64,000 bases of DNA from Actinoplanes lobatus. GTDB lineage: Bacteria; Actinomycetota; Actinomycetes; Mycobacteriales; Micromonosporaceae. The position numbers and the translations under genes are program-made. Numbering within the stretch: position 1 is the first letter of the stretch; the number at the start of each line of letters is the position of its first letter. The stretch is from assembly GCF_014205215.1 (NCBI RefSeq), contig NZ_JACHNC010000001.1:8428501-8492500 (forward strand), written 5' to 3'. This document shows positions 50,625-59,399 of the stretch, in pieces. The notes under the pieces are model-generated. The model saw only the letters and a list, made by a program, of their open reading frames with translations, had not been told where the DNA came from and ran no database searches.

Positions 50625-53297
50625 ATGAAGATGTCCCGCTACGTGTACGACTTCTTCGAGGGGAACAAGGATCTCAAGGACCTGCTCGGCGGCAAGGGCG
50701 CCAATCTGGCGGAGATGACCCGGATGGGCCTGCCGGTGCCGCCCGGGTTCACCATCACCACCGGCGCCTGCCGGGAGTTCCTGCGTACCGGCGCCCTGCC
50801 GGCCGGCCTGTTAGACGAGGTGGAGGAGCACCTGCGGCTGGTTCAGGCCCGGCTGGGCAAGCGTCTCGGCGACCCGGCCGACCCGCTGCTGCTGTCGGTC
50901 CGCTCGGGCGGCAAGTTCTCGATGCCCGGGATGATGGAGACGATCCTCGACATCGGCCTCAACGACGCCACCGTGCTGGGGCTGGCCGAGCACAGCGGGG
51001 ACGAGCGGTTCGCGTGGGACTCGTACCGGCGGCTCATCCAGATGTTCGGCAAGACCGTCTTCGGCGTACCGGGCGAGGAGTTCGAGGGCGAGCTGGCCGC
51101 CGCACGGGCCGCCGCCGATGTCACGACCGACGCCGACCTCGGCGCCGACGCTCTGCGTGACCTGGTCGGCGCGTACAAGAAGGTGTTCGCGGCGCACACC
51201 GGCCGGGACTTCCCGCAGTCGCCGCACGAGCAGCTCTTCTCGGCGATCAACGCGGTCTTCGACTCGTGGAACGCCGACCGGGCGGTCCTCTACCGCCGGC
51301 AGGAGCGCATCCCGCAGGACCTGGGCACCGCGGTCAACGTGATGGCGATGGTGTTCGGCAACCGCGGCCCGAACTCCGGCAGCGGGGTGGCGTTCACCCG
51401 GGATCCGGCCACCGGGCGGCGCGGCGCATACGGCGACTACCTGCCCAACGCCCAGGGTGAGGACGTGGTGGCCGGCATCCGCAACACCATGGGCCTGGCC
51501 GAACTCGCCGAGATCGACCCGAAGAGCCACGCCCGGCTGCTGTCGATCATGCAGAAGCTGGAGCAGCGCTACCGCGACCTGTGCGACATCGAGTTCACCA
51601 TCGAGGACGGCACCCTCTGGATGCTGCAGACCCGGGTCGGCAAGCGCACCCCGGCGGCCGCCTTCGTGATCGCCGCCCAGCTCGTCGAGGAGGGTCTGAT
51701 CACCCTGGACGAGGCGCTGCTGCGGGTGTCCGGCGAGCAGCTGGCCAAGCTGATGTTCCCGAGCTTCGACACGGCGGCCGCCCCGGAGCCGCTGACCACC
51801 GGTGTGGCCGCCTCTCCCGGCGCCGCCGTCGGCGCGATCGTCTTCGACTCGGCCGCGGCCGCCGCCGCCACCGGCCCGGTGATCCTGGTCCGGCGGGAGA
51901 CCAACCCGGACGACCTGCCCGGCATGATCGCCGCCCAGGGCATCCTGACCGGCCGTGGCGGAAAGACGTCGCACGCCGCCGTGGTGGCCCGCGGCATGGG
52001 CAAGACCTGCGTGTGCGGCGCCGACGAGCTGGAGGTCGACGCGGCGGCCGGCACCCTGACCGTGGCCGGCCGGGTGCTGCACGCCGGGGACGTCGTCTCG
52101 ATCGACGGCACTTCCGGCCGGGTCTACGCCGGCCCGGTCCCGGTGCACCCCTCCCCCGTGGTCCGCTACTTCGAGGGCGAGCTGTCACCGCTGGGCGACC
52201 CGTTGCTGGCGGCCGTACAGCGGCTGATGACGCACGCCGGCCACGTGGCCCGGCTGGGCGTGCACGCCAACGCCGACACCGGCGCCGACGCCCGCCGCGC
52301 GCACCGGTTCGGCGCGACCGGCATCGGCCTGTGCCGGACTGAGCACATGTTCCTCGGCGACCGGCGGGAACTCGTGGAACGCCTGATCCTCGCCACCGGC
52401 ACCGAGGAACGCGAGGCGGCGCTCGCGGCTCTGCTGCCCCTGCAGCGTGACGACTTCGTGGAACTGCTCGCGGCGATGGACGGCCGGCCGGTCACCGTAC
52501 GGCTCATCGACCCGCCGCTGCACGAGTTCCTGCCGCCGCTCGACGAGCTGACCGCGCGGGTGGCCCGGGCCGAGGCGCTCGGCGAGGACCCGGGCGGCGA
52601 CGGCCGGCTGCTGGCCGCGGTCCGCCGCATGCACGAACAGAACCCGATGCTCGGGCTCCGCGGCGTACGTCTCGGTCTGGTCGTACCCGGTCTCTTCGCG
52701 ATGCAGGTCCGCGCGGTCGCCGAAGCCGCCGCCGCGCGGCTCGCGGCGGGCGGCGACCCGCGCCCGGAGATCATGGTCCCGCTGGTCGGCGCGGTTCAGG
52801 AGCTCGAGATCGTACGCGCGGAGGCCACCCGCGTCCTGTCGGACGTGCCCGGCGCCCCGCCGATCCCGATCGGCACCATGATCGAGGTCCCGCGGGCCGC
52901 CCTGACCGCGCACCAGATCGCGATGAGCGCCGACTTCTTCTCCTTCGGCACCAACGACCTCACCCAGATGACCTGGGGATTCTCGCGTGACGACGTGGAG
53001 GGGGCGTTCTTCGGCCGCTACCTGGACCTGGGTGTCTTCGGCGCCTCGCCGTTCGAGACCCTGGACCGCCTCGGCGTCGGCGAACTGGTCCGCACCGCCG
53101 TCGAACGAGGCCGCGCCGCCCGGCCCGGCCTGCCCACCGGCGTCTGCGGCGAACACGGTGGCGATCCCGCCTCCATCCGCTTCTTCCACGACGCCGGGCT
53201 CACCTACGTGTCCTGCTCCCCGTTCCGGGTGCCGGTGGCCCGCCTGGAGGCCGGCCGCGCCGCGGTGGACACCGGCCCGGTCTCCGACGCCCGCTAG
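50625..53297 (+). CDS. ppdK: Pyruvate, phosphate dikinase
   Basis: 890 residues, normal length. Interconverts pyruvate + ATP + Pi with phosphoenolpyruvate + AMP + PPi. N-terminal ATP-grasp domain: LLGGKGANLAEMTRMGLPVP and RSGGKFSMPGMMETILDIGL; central phosphohistidine in RGGKTSHAAVVARGMGKTCV (His about 450); C-terminal PEP-binding barrel ATGIGLCRTEHMFLGDRREL, EIMVPLVGAVQELEIV, and FFSFGTNDLTQMTWGFSRDD with CGEHGGDP. In an oxygen-limited cell it could favour ATP yield from PEP using PPi, or PEP regeneration; direction is inference. It is followed after nine bases by a small membrane protein gene. Confidence 0.96.
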   Translation: MKMSRYVYDFFEGNKDLKDLLGGKGANLAEMTRMGLPVPPGFTITTGACREFLRTGALPAGLLDEVEEHLRLVQARLGKRLGDPADPLLLSVRSGGKFSMPGMMETILDIGLNDATVLGLAEHSGDERFAWDSYRRLIQMFGKTVFGVPGEEFEGELAAARAAADVTTDADLGADALRDLVGAYKKVFAAHTGRDFPQSPHEQLFSAINAVFDSWNADRAVLYRRQERIPQDLGTAVNVMAMVFGNRGPNSGSGVAFTRDPATGRRGAYGDYLPNAQGEDVVAGIRNTMGLAELAEIDPKSHARLLSIMQKLEQRYRDLCDIEFTIEDGTLWMLQTRVGKRTPAAAFVIAAQLVEEGLITLDEALLRVSGEQLAKLMFPSFDTAAAPEPLTTGVAASPGAAVGAIVFDSAAAAAATGPVILVRRETNPDDLPGMIAAQGILTGRGGKTSHAAVVARGMGKTCVCGADELEVDAAAGTLTVAGRVLHAGDVVSIDGTSGRVYAGPVPVHPSPVVRYFEGELSPLGDPLLAAVQRLMTHAGHVARLGVHANADTGADARRAHRFGATGIGLCRTEHMFLGDRRELVERLILATGTEEREAALAALLPLQRDDFVELLAAMDGRPVTVRLIDPPLHEFLPPLDELTARVARAEALGEDPGGDGRLLAAVRRMHEQNPMLGLRGVRLGLVVPGLFAMQVRAVAEAAAARLAAGGDPRPEIMVPLVGAVQELEIVRAEATRVLSDVPGAPPIPIGTMIEVPRAALTAHQIAMSADFFSFGTNDLTQMTWGFSRDDVEGAFFGRYLDLGVFGASPFETLDRLGVGELVRTAVERGRAARPGLPTGVCGEHGGDPASIRFFHDAGLTYVSCSPFRVPVARLEAGRAAVDTGPVSDAR

Positions 53298-53306
53298 GAG
53301 CCTTCG

Positions 53307-53648
53307 ATGAACCGGCTCTCCGAGACGCTCACCAGCGTCCCCGCCGACAAGAGCGGACCACGGCCGGTGCGGCACGGGCAGCGCGAGATCGGCGCCTACG
53401 CGACCGGCCCGGACGGCACCGTCTTCGTACCGGCAGTGGACGTGACCACGATCGCCGTCGCCGCGCTCGGCACGGCAGCGCTCATCGCGGTGGCCGTCTC
53501 GGCACGGCGCCGGCCCGCCATCGGCGCGGTGACCATGGGGCCCGGCGGCTGGGTCAGTCTGCGGCGCAGCACCGCCCCGCCGTTGCGGGCGGGACGGCCG
53601 TGGTGGGCACGGCTGCTGGGCGCCCGTCGGCTGGTGGTTCAGCACTGA
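53307..53648 (+). CDS. Small single-pass membrane protein downstream of ppdK
   Basis: 113 residues with one hydrophobic segment (VTTIAVAALGTAALIAVAVS) between an N-terminal hydrophilic part and an Arg-rich C-terminal part (GPGGWVSLRRSTAPPLRAGR). No family recognised. TAGGAGCC precedes the ATG and overlaps the ppdK stop, so it is cotranscribed. Confidence 0.65.
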   Translation: MNRLSETLTSVPADKSGPRPVRHGQREIGAYATGPDGTVFVPAVDVTTIAVAALGTAALIAVAVSARRRPAIGAVTMGPGGWVSLRRSTAPPLRAGRPWWARLLGARRLVVQH

Positions 53649-53666
53649 CGCACGGCCCGTCCCGGC

Positions 53667-53680
53667 GGGACCTTCCGCCC
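53667..53680 (+). promoter_or_regulatory. DosR-like box upstream of second patA-like gene
   Basis: GGGAC-CTTC-CGCCC-TGCC, ending 57 bp before the ATG. Good match with one changed base in the right half. Confidence 0.7.
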
Positions 53681-53737
53681 TGCCGGGACGGATCGACACC
53701 GATGAGGCTGGGGCACGAACCGACCAGGGAGGAACCG

Positions 53738-56104
53738 ATGCGCACCCCGACGACCGTGGTCGCCGCCGACTCCGCCGACGCGCTGACCGCCGACGGCGGC
53801 ATCGTGTCGATCCGGCCGGTCACCGACGAGGACCGGCCGGCCGTCGCGGCCCTGTACGGCAACGCCTCCCCGGACAACCTGCGCCTGCGGTTCTTCGCCC
53901 GGCCCAGCGCCGCCACCCTCACCGCCGAGGTGAACCGGGTCTGCCGGCCGGAGTCCGGCGCCCACGTCAACGTCGCCGCGTACGAGGGTGACGTCCTGGT
54001 CGGGATCGCGTCCGGGGAGCGGCTCGGCAACCGTCCGCGCGCCGAGTTCGCGGTGTTCGTCGACGACCGGCACCACGGCCGCGGCATCGGCACGCTGCTG
54101 CTGGAGCACCTGGCGGCCCGCTGCCGGCGGCACGGCATCACCGAGCTCGTCGGCGAGGTGCTGCCCGCCAACACCGGCATGCTGCGGGTGGCCCGCGGGC
54201 TCACCCCGCAGTCCGCGCACCGCTACGACCGCGGCGTCGTCGACGTCACCCTGTGCACCGACGACGACCGCGCCTGGGCCGCCGTCGACGAACGCGACCG
54301 CACCGCCGAACGGGCGTCCCTGCGCGCCCTGCTCAACCCCGCCTCGATCGCCGTCGTCGGCGCCGGTCACCGGCCCGGCGGCATCGGCCGGGAGACGGTA
54401 CGGGCACTGCTCGACCACAACTACCCGGGCGGCCTGTACGCGGTGAACCGGCACGGCGCCCCGATCGGCCCGGTCCCCGCCTTCCGCAGCGTGCACGACC
54501 TGCCCACCCCGGTCGACCTGCTGGTCGTCGCGGTCCCGGCCGACCAGGTCGCGGACGTGCTCGCCGACGGCGCGAAGGCCGGCGCCCGCGGGGCGGTCGT
54601 GCTCAGCGCCGGTTTCGCCGAGATCGGCCCGGACGGCGCACAACGCGAGGCCGGCCTGGTCCGGCTGGCCCGCTCGCACGGCATCCGCCTGATCGGCCCG
54701 AACTGCCTCGGCGTCCTCAACACCGACCCGGCCGTACGCCTGACCGCCTGCCTGGCCCCGGTCACCCCACCGCACGGCACCCTCGGCGTGGCCGTCCAGT
54801 CCGGCGCGGTCGCGACCACGATCCTGCAACACGCGCAACGCGCCGGGATCGGCGTGTCCACCCTCGTGGCGCTCGGCAACAAGGCCGACGTCAGCGGCAA
54901 CGACCTGATCGCCTACTGGTACGACGACCCGGCCACCCACGCCGTAGCCCTGCACCTGGAGTCCTTCGGCAACCCGCGCCGGTTCGCCCGTACCGTCCGG
55001 GCCCTGGCCAGGCGCAAACCGGTACTGGCGCTGCGCACCGGCCGTACGGCCGCCCCGGACACGGTGAACGCCCTGTTCGCGCAGGCCGGCGTGATCGCCA
55101 CCGACACCCTGGGCGAGTTGCTGGACGCCGCCCGCATGCTCACCGACCAGCCGCTGCCCGCCGGCGACCGGCTCGCCGTCGTGAGCAACGCGGCCGGGCT
55201 CAACCTGCTCGCCGAGGCGTTCCTCCCGGCTCCGGTGACGTCGGTGGATCTGGGCGGCACCGTGGCCCCGGACCGGTTCGCGGCCGCCGCCGATCACGCC
55301 GCCGCGGACGCCGACATGCTCCTGCTCCTGATCGCCGGAACCCGCGCCAACCGGCCCGCCGAGATCCTCACCGAACTCGGCTGTGTGGTGGACCGGCACC
55401 CCGGCCTGACCGTCGCCGCCGTCCTGACCGGCGCTCCCGGTCTGCCCCGCCGTCTCGGCACCCGCGGCGTGCCCGTCTTCGAGTTGCCCGAGCAGGCGGT
55501 CCGCGCCCTGTCGCACGCCGCCGCCTACGCCGCGTGGCGACGGCGACCGCTGGGCGGCCGCGCGGATCTGGCCGGCATCGACCGTCGCGGCGCGCGGGCC
55601 GTCATCGACCGGGCACTGGCCGACGGCCCCGGCTGGCAGTCCCCCGGGGTGACCGCGGAGCTGCTGTTCACCTACGGCATCCCTCTGCGGCCGGCCGGTG
55701 ACACCGAGACGGTCGACCTGACGGCCGGCCTGCGCGCCGACCCGCTGTTCGGTTCCGTGGTGACCCTGGCCCGGCGCGGCACGCGTACCGATCCGAGCGA
55801 CGACCGGGCCCTGCGCCTGGTCCCGATGACCGACCTGGACGCGGCCCGCATGTGGCGCTCCCTGCGCTGTGCCCCACTTCTGGCCGGCGAGCGGGGCCTC
55901 CCGCCGGCGCACACCGCCGGCCTGGAGGACCTGCTGCTGCGGGTGAGCCGCCTGGCCGAGGACCACCCGGAGATCGCCGAACTCGAACTCGACCCGCTGC
56001 CCGCCGGCCCGCACGCGGTACGCCCGGGCGCCGCCCGCCTCCGGCTGGCCCCGCCCTCCGACGCCCCGGACCCGCTCCTGCGCCGTCTACGCCCGCCCGG
56101 CTGA
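53738..56104 (+). CDS. PatA-like GNAT/acyl-CoA synthetase protein with degenerate synthetase part
   Basis: 788 residues, about 110 shorter than its paralogue at 3279. The N-terminal GNAT domain is complete (RPVTDEDRPAVAALYGNASP; HHGRGIGTLLLEHLAARCRR), as are the CoA-binding domain (IAVVGAGHRPGGIGRETVRA; LIGPNCLGVLNTDPAV) and the middle domain. Two catalytic parts are gone. The phosphohistidine loop GASHTAAAA of the paralogue is deleted (here LALRTGRTAAPDTVNALFAQ), and about 80 residues of the ATP-grasp domain that bind ATP are missing between PLRPAGDTETVD and LRADPLFGSVV. The frame is intact, so this is probably a working acetyltransferase with a non-catalytic regulatory part, as in Salmonella Pat. 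ATG chosen behind GGGAGGAACCG. Confidence 0.88.
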   Translation: MRTPTTVVAADSADALTADGGIVSIRPVTDEDRPAVAALYGNASPDNLRLRFFARPSAATLTAEVNRVCRPESGAHVNVAAYEGDVLVGIASGERLGNRPRAEFAVFVDDRHHGRGIGTLLLEHLAARCRRHGITELVGEVLPANTGMLRVARGLTPQSAHRYDRGVVDVTLCTDDDRAWAAVDERDRTAERASLRALLNPASIAVVGAGHRPGGIGRETVRALLDHNYPGGLYAVNRHGAPIGPVPAFRSVHDLPTPVDLLVVAVPADQVADVLADGAKAGARGAVVLSAGFAEIGPDGAQREAGLVRLARSHGIRLIGPNCLGVLNTDPAVRLTACLAPVTPPHGTLGVAVQSGAVATTILQHAQRAGIGVSTLVALGNKADVSGNDLIAYWYDDPATHAVALHLESFGNPRRFARTVRALARRKPVLALRTGRTAAPDTVNALFAQAGVIATDTLGELLDAARMLTDQPLPAGDRLAVVSNAAGLNLLAEAFLPAPVTSVDLGGTVAPDRFAAAADHAAADADMLLLLIAGTRANRPAEILTELGCVVDRHPGLTVAAVLTGAPGLPRRLGTRGVPVFELPEQAVRALSHAAAYAAWRRRPLGGRADLAGIDRRGARAVIDRALADGPGWQSPGVTAELLFTYGIPLRPAGDTETVDLTAGLRADPLFGSVVTLARRGTRTDPSDDRALRLVPMTDLDAARMWRSLRCAPLLAGERGLPPAHTAGLEDLLLRVSRLAEDHPEIAELELDPLPAGPHAVRPGAARLRLAPPSDAPDPLLRRLRPPG

Positions 56105-56572
56105 GCGGGCGGGTCGCGCGTCGCGCAGCACCCCCGGAACGAGAAGGCGGTGCACCCTGGCGAGCGTGGGCCAGACGTGACGGGCCGGGTCCCGGTCGTA
56201 GCGCAGCAGGGTGGTCAGTGACACCCAGCCCGGGCCGGTGTGCACGATCAGGTTGGCGCTCAGGAACCAGGAGGCGGCTTCGAGCCGGATCCAGTCCGCG
56301 CCGCGGCCACCGGTCCGCCAGCCGGCCACGGTGTCCGGCGATCGCCCGGAGCTGAGCCGCAGGCCGAGCACGGTGCGCCAGATGAACAGCTGGCCGAGGT
56401 TCGGGACGTCGCCGAACACGGCCCGGGCCCACTGTTCGGGGGTGGCGGTCACCTCGGTGCGGAGCGTGAACCGGTCGGAGTAGTCCACGCGGTCCAGGGA
56501 TCCGTCCAGCCGGACCGGTGCGGGATCGCGGTGCAGACCCACGACGCTTTCGATGCGTTTGCCGGCCATCAT
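56087..56572 (-). CDS. DUF2867-like protein
   Basis: 161 residues: RLDGSLDRVDYSDRFTLRTE, ARAVFGDVPNLGQLFIWRTV and LEAASWFLSANLIVHTGPGW. It looks like the DUF2867 group, whose role is unknown. The ATG overlaps the upstream membrane gene stop, and its 3' end overlaps the convergent patA-like gene by 18 bp. No DosR-like box nearby; the island appears to end here. Confidence 0.7.
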   Translation of the reverse strand: MMAGKRIESVVGLHRDPAPVRLDGSLDRVDYSDRFTLRTEVTATPEQWARAVFGDVPNLGQLFIWRTVLGLRLSSGRSPDTVAGWRTGGRGADWIRLEAASWFLSANLIVHTGPGWVSLTTLLRYDRDPARHVWPTLARVHRLLVPGVLRDARPARSAGRA

Positions 56573-57576
56573 CCTGCCCTCACGACCGGAGCCTCCCGCA
56601 ACATCAGATGCGCCGCCAACCCCACCGGCAGCACCAGCCAGAACGTGATCAGCCGATACCCGAGAACCACCGCGACAGCGCTCGCCGCGTCGGCCCCCGC
56701 CGTCGTCAGCCCCGCGAGCAGACTGGCCTCGATCAGACCGATACCGCCGGGCGTCACCGGAATCTGCCGCACCACCTGCATGGTCAGGTAGACGGCGGCG
56801 ACCCGCACCCATCCGACGTCGACCCGGAAGGCCTCGACGACCGCGAGCAGACACGCCAGATCGAGCACCCATTTGCCGGCCGCGAGGGCCAGCGCCGCCG
56901 CCCAGTCCCGGCCACCGACGGCCCGGCTGGCCCGAAGCGCCCGGTCAGCCTGCCGAACAAGCCGGGCAACGGGCGAAAACCGATTCACAAGCCTTCGTGA
57001 TCGTACGGCCAGAGCACTCCGAAACCGCACTCCGAGGACCAGCACTCCCACGACGGCGACCGCCGACAGGCTCGCACCGGCGTCGAGCGGCCGCCATGTC
57101 GCGGCGGACAGCCCCGCCGAGACGACCGACCCCGCGCCGAACAACATCAGCAGGCTGAGCACCGTGATGACGCCCGACACCAACGTCACGGTCAGTGCCA
57201 CGGCATGGTCGGCGCCGCGGCGCTGATAGTGCCGAAACGTGTAGGCCGCCGCAACGGCTCCACCGGCGGGCGCCACCATGCAGATCGCACCGCTGCTGTA
57301 GGTGAGCGCGATCGCGTCCCGGCGCCGAAGCGGCACGCCCATCGCCACCATCAGCACCCGCTGCTGATAGGCGAACGCGAACTGCGACGCGGTCCCGAGC
57401 ACCAGCGCGACCAGCGCCCACCAGGGGTTGACCGTCCGCAGCACCGTCGACAGCGACGACACCTGCGGAAACTCCCGGCGCATCAACTCGACCGCACCGA
57501 CCCCGACGACACCGGCCATGACGGCCTTACCCCCGCGCCGAACGATCCGGCGTCTCGGCCCCACCTGTCGCGGCAT
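56569..57576 (-). CDS. UPF0104-family membrane protein (lysylphosphatidylglycerol synthase N-terminal/YbhN type)
   Basis: 335 residues with about eight membrane helices: VNPWWALVALVLGTASQFAF, the conserved ICMVAPAGGAVAAAYTFRHY, LTVTLVSGVITVLSLLMLFG, KWVLDLACLLAVVEAFRVDV, and QIPVTPGGIGLIEASLLAGL. The PxGGxG-E pattern is typical of the flippase-like AglD/YbhN family. A substrate cannot be named. I chose the ATG at 57576; an earlier TTG at 57606 is possible. Coupled to the DUF2867-like gene. Confidence 0.85.
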   Translation of the reverse strand: MPRQVGPRRRIVRRGGKAVMAGVVGVGAVELMRREFPQVSSLSTVLRTVNPWWALVALVLGTASQFAFAYQQRVLMVAMGVPLRRRDAIALTYSSGAICMVAPAGGAVAAAYTFRHYQRRGADHAVALTVTLVSGVITVLSLLMLFGAGSVVSAGLSAATWRPLDAGASLSAVAVVGVLVLGVRFRSALAVRSRRLVNRFSPVARLVRQADRALRASRAVGGRDWAAALALAAGKWVLDLACLLAVVEAFRVDVGWVRVAAVYLTMQVVRQIPVTPGGIGLIEASLLAGLTTAGADAASAVAVVLGYRLITFWLVLPVGLAAHLMLREAPVVRAG

Positions 57577-57624
57577 GTCTGACACGGTTCGACAATTGCC
57601 GATCAAGTCAAGCGCGTGCGGCCC

Positions 57625-58266
57625 TCAGACGGCGGAGCGCAGGCCCAGGCGCGGCGGGGTGGCCGGGAGCAGGTCGGCGGTCTCCGCGGAGACGGTGACC
57701 ACGACGCAGCCGGAGCGGCGGGTGACCATGGCGGTGGCGCCGAGCAGGCGGGCCGCCCGGACCAGCACCGCGGCGATCTCCTGGTCGCGGACCGTCACCC
57801 AGATCAGGTCCCGTCGGCGGCGCTGGCCGGCGGCCAGCAGCGCGGCCCGCCACGCGGCCTGCGCGAGCGCGAGCCGCTGGGCGTGCCGGGGCGACGAGGC
57901 GCCGAGCGAGGTGGAGTCGAGGAGGGCCTGGCGCCCTTGTCGCCAGGCCGTCTCGAGCATCCGGCTGGTGGCCAGACGCTGGGTTTCCTGTACGAGCACC
58001 CGCTGCACCTGGTATCGGCGGCGCCCCCCGCCCGACCAGGTCTCCCGTGCAGCGGCGCATCCCAGGTCGGTGAGCAGGAAGGCGAGCCGGTCGGCCGCCT
58101 CCGCGCGGTCGAACTCCGCCAGGGCCTCACCGGACCGCGGGACCGGCCTCAGCGGCGACGGCCGCTGCGGGCGGGCCGTGTCGACGCATTCCACGAGGCA
58201 GGCCGATTCGAAGGCGGCGGGCAGCGCACGTGCGAGTACGACCGTGCGTGTCGTCGTCCGGTCCAT
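57625..58266 (-). CDS. Uncharacterised Arg/Ala-rich protein, 213 residues
   Basis: No family recognised. Mostly helical in character (AEAADRLAFLLTDLGCAAAR; ARHAQRLALAQAAWRAALLA-like stretches), with a C-terminal part DLIWVTVRDQEIAAVLVRAA and SGCVVVTVSAETADLLP that alternates hydrophobic strands and helices. GAGGGAGAAGCCG precedes the ATG. Codon pattern (GC-rich third positions) supports coding. Divergent from the TAXI-type lipoprotein gene. Confidence 0.65.
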   Translation of the reverse strand: MDRTTTRTVVLARALPAAFESACLVECVDTARPQRPSPLRPVPRSGEALAEFDRAEAADRLAFLLTDLGCAAARETWSGGGRRRYQVQRVLVQETQRLATSRMLETAWRQGRQALLDSTSLGASSPRHAQRLALAQAAWRAALLAAGQRRRRDLIWVTVRDQEIAAVLVRAARLLGATAMVTRRSGCVVVTVSAETADLLPATPPRLGLRSAV

Positions 58267-58387
58267 CGGCTTCTCCCTCCCGCGGTTACCCGACACCGTG
58301 GCCGATCCGCCCGTTCGGCCGGTACTCCCCTGGCGAAGACTTGAGGGAAACTTGCGCGGACCGGGCCGTCCCACATAGGGAAACAGG

Positions 58388-59317
58388 GTGACCCTCCGAA
58401 GCAGCCGTCGCGCGACGCTCGCCGGGCTGCTCGCACTCCTGATGGTCACTGCCTGTGACAGCGACACAACGCACGAGCGACGGGTGCGGATCGCCACCGG
58501 CAGCCCGACCGCCGTCTACCACGCGATCGGCACCGCCCTGGCCGGCGTGATCGACCGGGAGCTGCCCGGCACCAAGGCGGAGGTGCTGGTCACCGCGGCG
58601 TCGGCGGAGAACGTCGAGAAGGTGTCGCAGGGCACCGCCGAGATCGGCTTCACCCAGGCGGATGTCCTGGTCACCGGCGGGGCGCCGACTCCGACGGTGG
58701 TCGCTCTGGCCCGGGTGTACGACGACCTGCTGCACCTGGTGGTCCGCGCGGACAGCCCGATCGCGACCCTGGAGGGCCTCAAGGGCAAGCGGGTGTCGGT
58801 GGGCGCCCGCGGCTCGGGCACGACCGTGACCGTGGACCGGTTGCTGTCGGTGGCGAACATGTCGAACGCGATGTACCGGCGGCAGCTGAGCCTGGACGAC
58901 TCGATCCGTGCCCTGCGTGACGGCGAGATCGACGCGTTCTTCTTCTCCGGCGGGCTGCCGGTCACCGGGATCAAGCAGCTCGGCGCCGACGTCGGCATCC
59001 GGGTGGTGGACCTGTCCAAGTGGGCGGGCGACCTGCGGCGCAGATACAGCGACGTGTACGTGGTGCGCGACGTGCCGACGTCGGCCTATTCGGTGCCACC
59101 GGTGGCCACGATCGCGGTGCCGAACCTGCTGGTCGCCTCGGAGTCGATGCCGGAGGACCTGGCGTACGAGCTGACCCGGCTGCTGATGGAACGGCGTGAG
59201 CTGCTGGCGTCGGCGCATCCGGCGGCCGAGCGGCTGGACCCGCGGACCGCGATCTCCACCCTGCCGGTCCCGCTGCACCCGGGCGCGGCCCGCTACTACC
59301 GGTCGGTCAAACCCTGA
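58388..59317 (+). CDS. TAXI-family TRAP-type solute-binding lipoprotein
   Basis: 309 residues with a lipobox signal (LAGLLALLMVTAC), so attached to the outer face of the membrane. The TAXI fold is visible: RVRIATGSPTAVYHAIGTAL, VTAASAENVEKVSQGTAEIG, LKGKRVSVGARGSGTTVTVD and IDAFFFSGGLPVTGIKQLGA. No TRAP permease genes are adjacent, so it is an orphan receptor here; some orphan TAXI proteins serve as sensors. GTG start. The histidine kinase near the window end is not adjacent. Confidence 0.88.
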   Translation: MTLRSSRRATLAGLLALLMVTACDSDTTHERRVRIATGSPTAVYHAIGTALAGVIDRELPGTKAEVLVTAASAENVEKVSQGTAEIGFTQADVLVTGGAPTPTVVALARVYDDLLHLVVRADSPIATLEGLKGKRVSVGARGSGTTVTVDRLLSVANMSNAMYRRQLSLDDSIRALRDGEIDAFFFSGGLPVTGIKQLGADVGIRVVDLSKWAGDLRRRYSDVYVVRDVPTSAYSVPPVATIAVPNLLVASESMPEDLAYELTRLLMERRELLASAHPAAERLDPRTAISTLPVPLHPGAARYYRSVKP

Positions 59318-59363
59318 GCTGTTCGCTCGCAGTGAACGCTGGAAGATCGCCGAACCCGCCGAG

Positions 59364-59384
59364 GTTGAGTCCGACGTACTCAAC
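59364..59384 (+). promoter_or_regulatory. HAIR-like operator (HspR site) at lon
   Basis: GTTGAGT, seven bases, ACTCAAC: perfect seven-base arms with the N7 spacer of the HspR-associated inverted repeat (CTTGAGT-N7-ACTCAAG). It ends 15 bp before the lon GTG, a position suited to repression. Confidence 0.8.
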
Positions 59385-59399
59385 TCCCCGGAGGTAAAC

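Noticed and set aside
53639..56014. Minus-strand open frame of 791 codons
   Set aside because: Antisense of the second patA-like gene, whose GNAT and CoA-binding motifs are clear on the plus strand.
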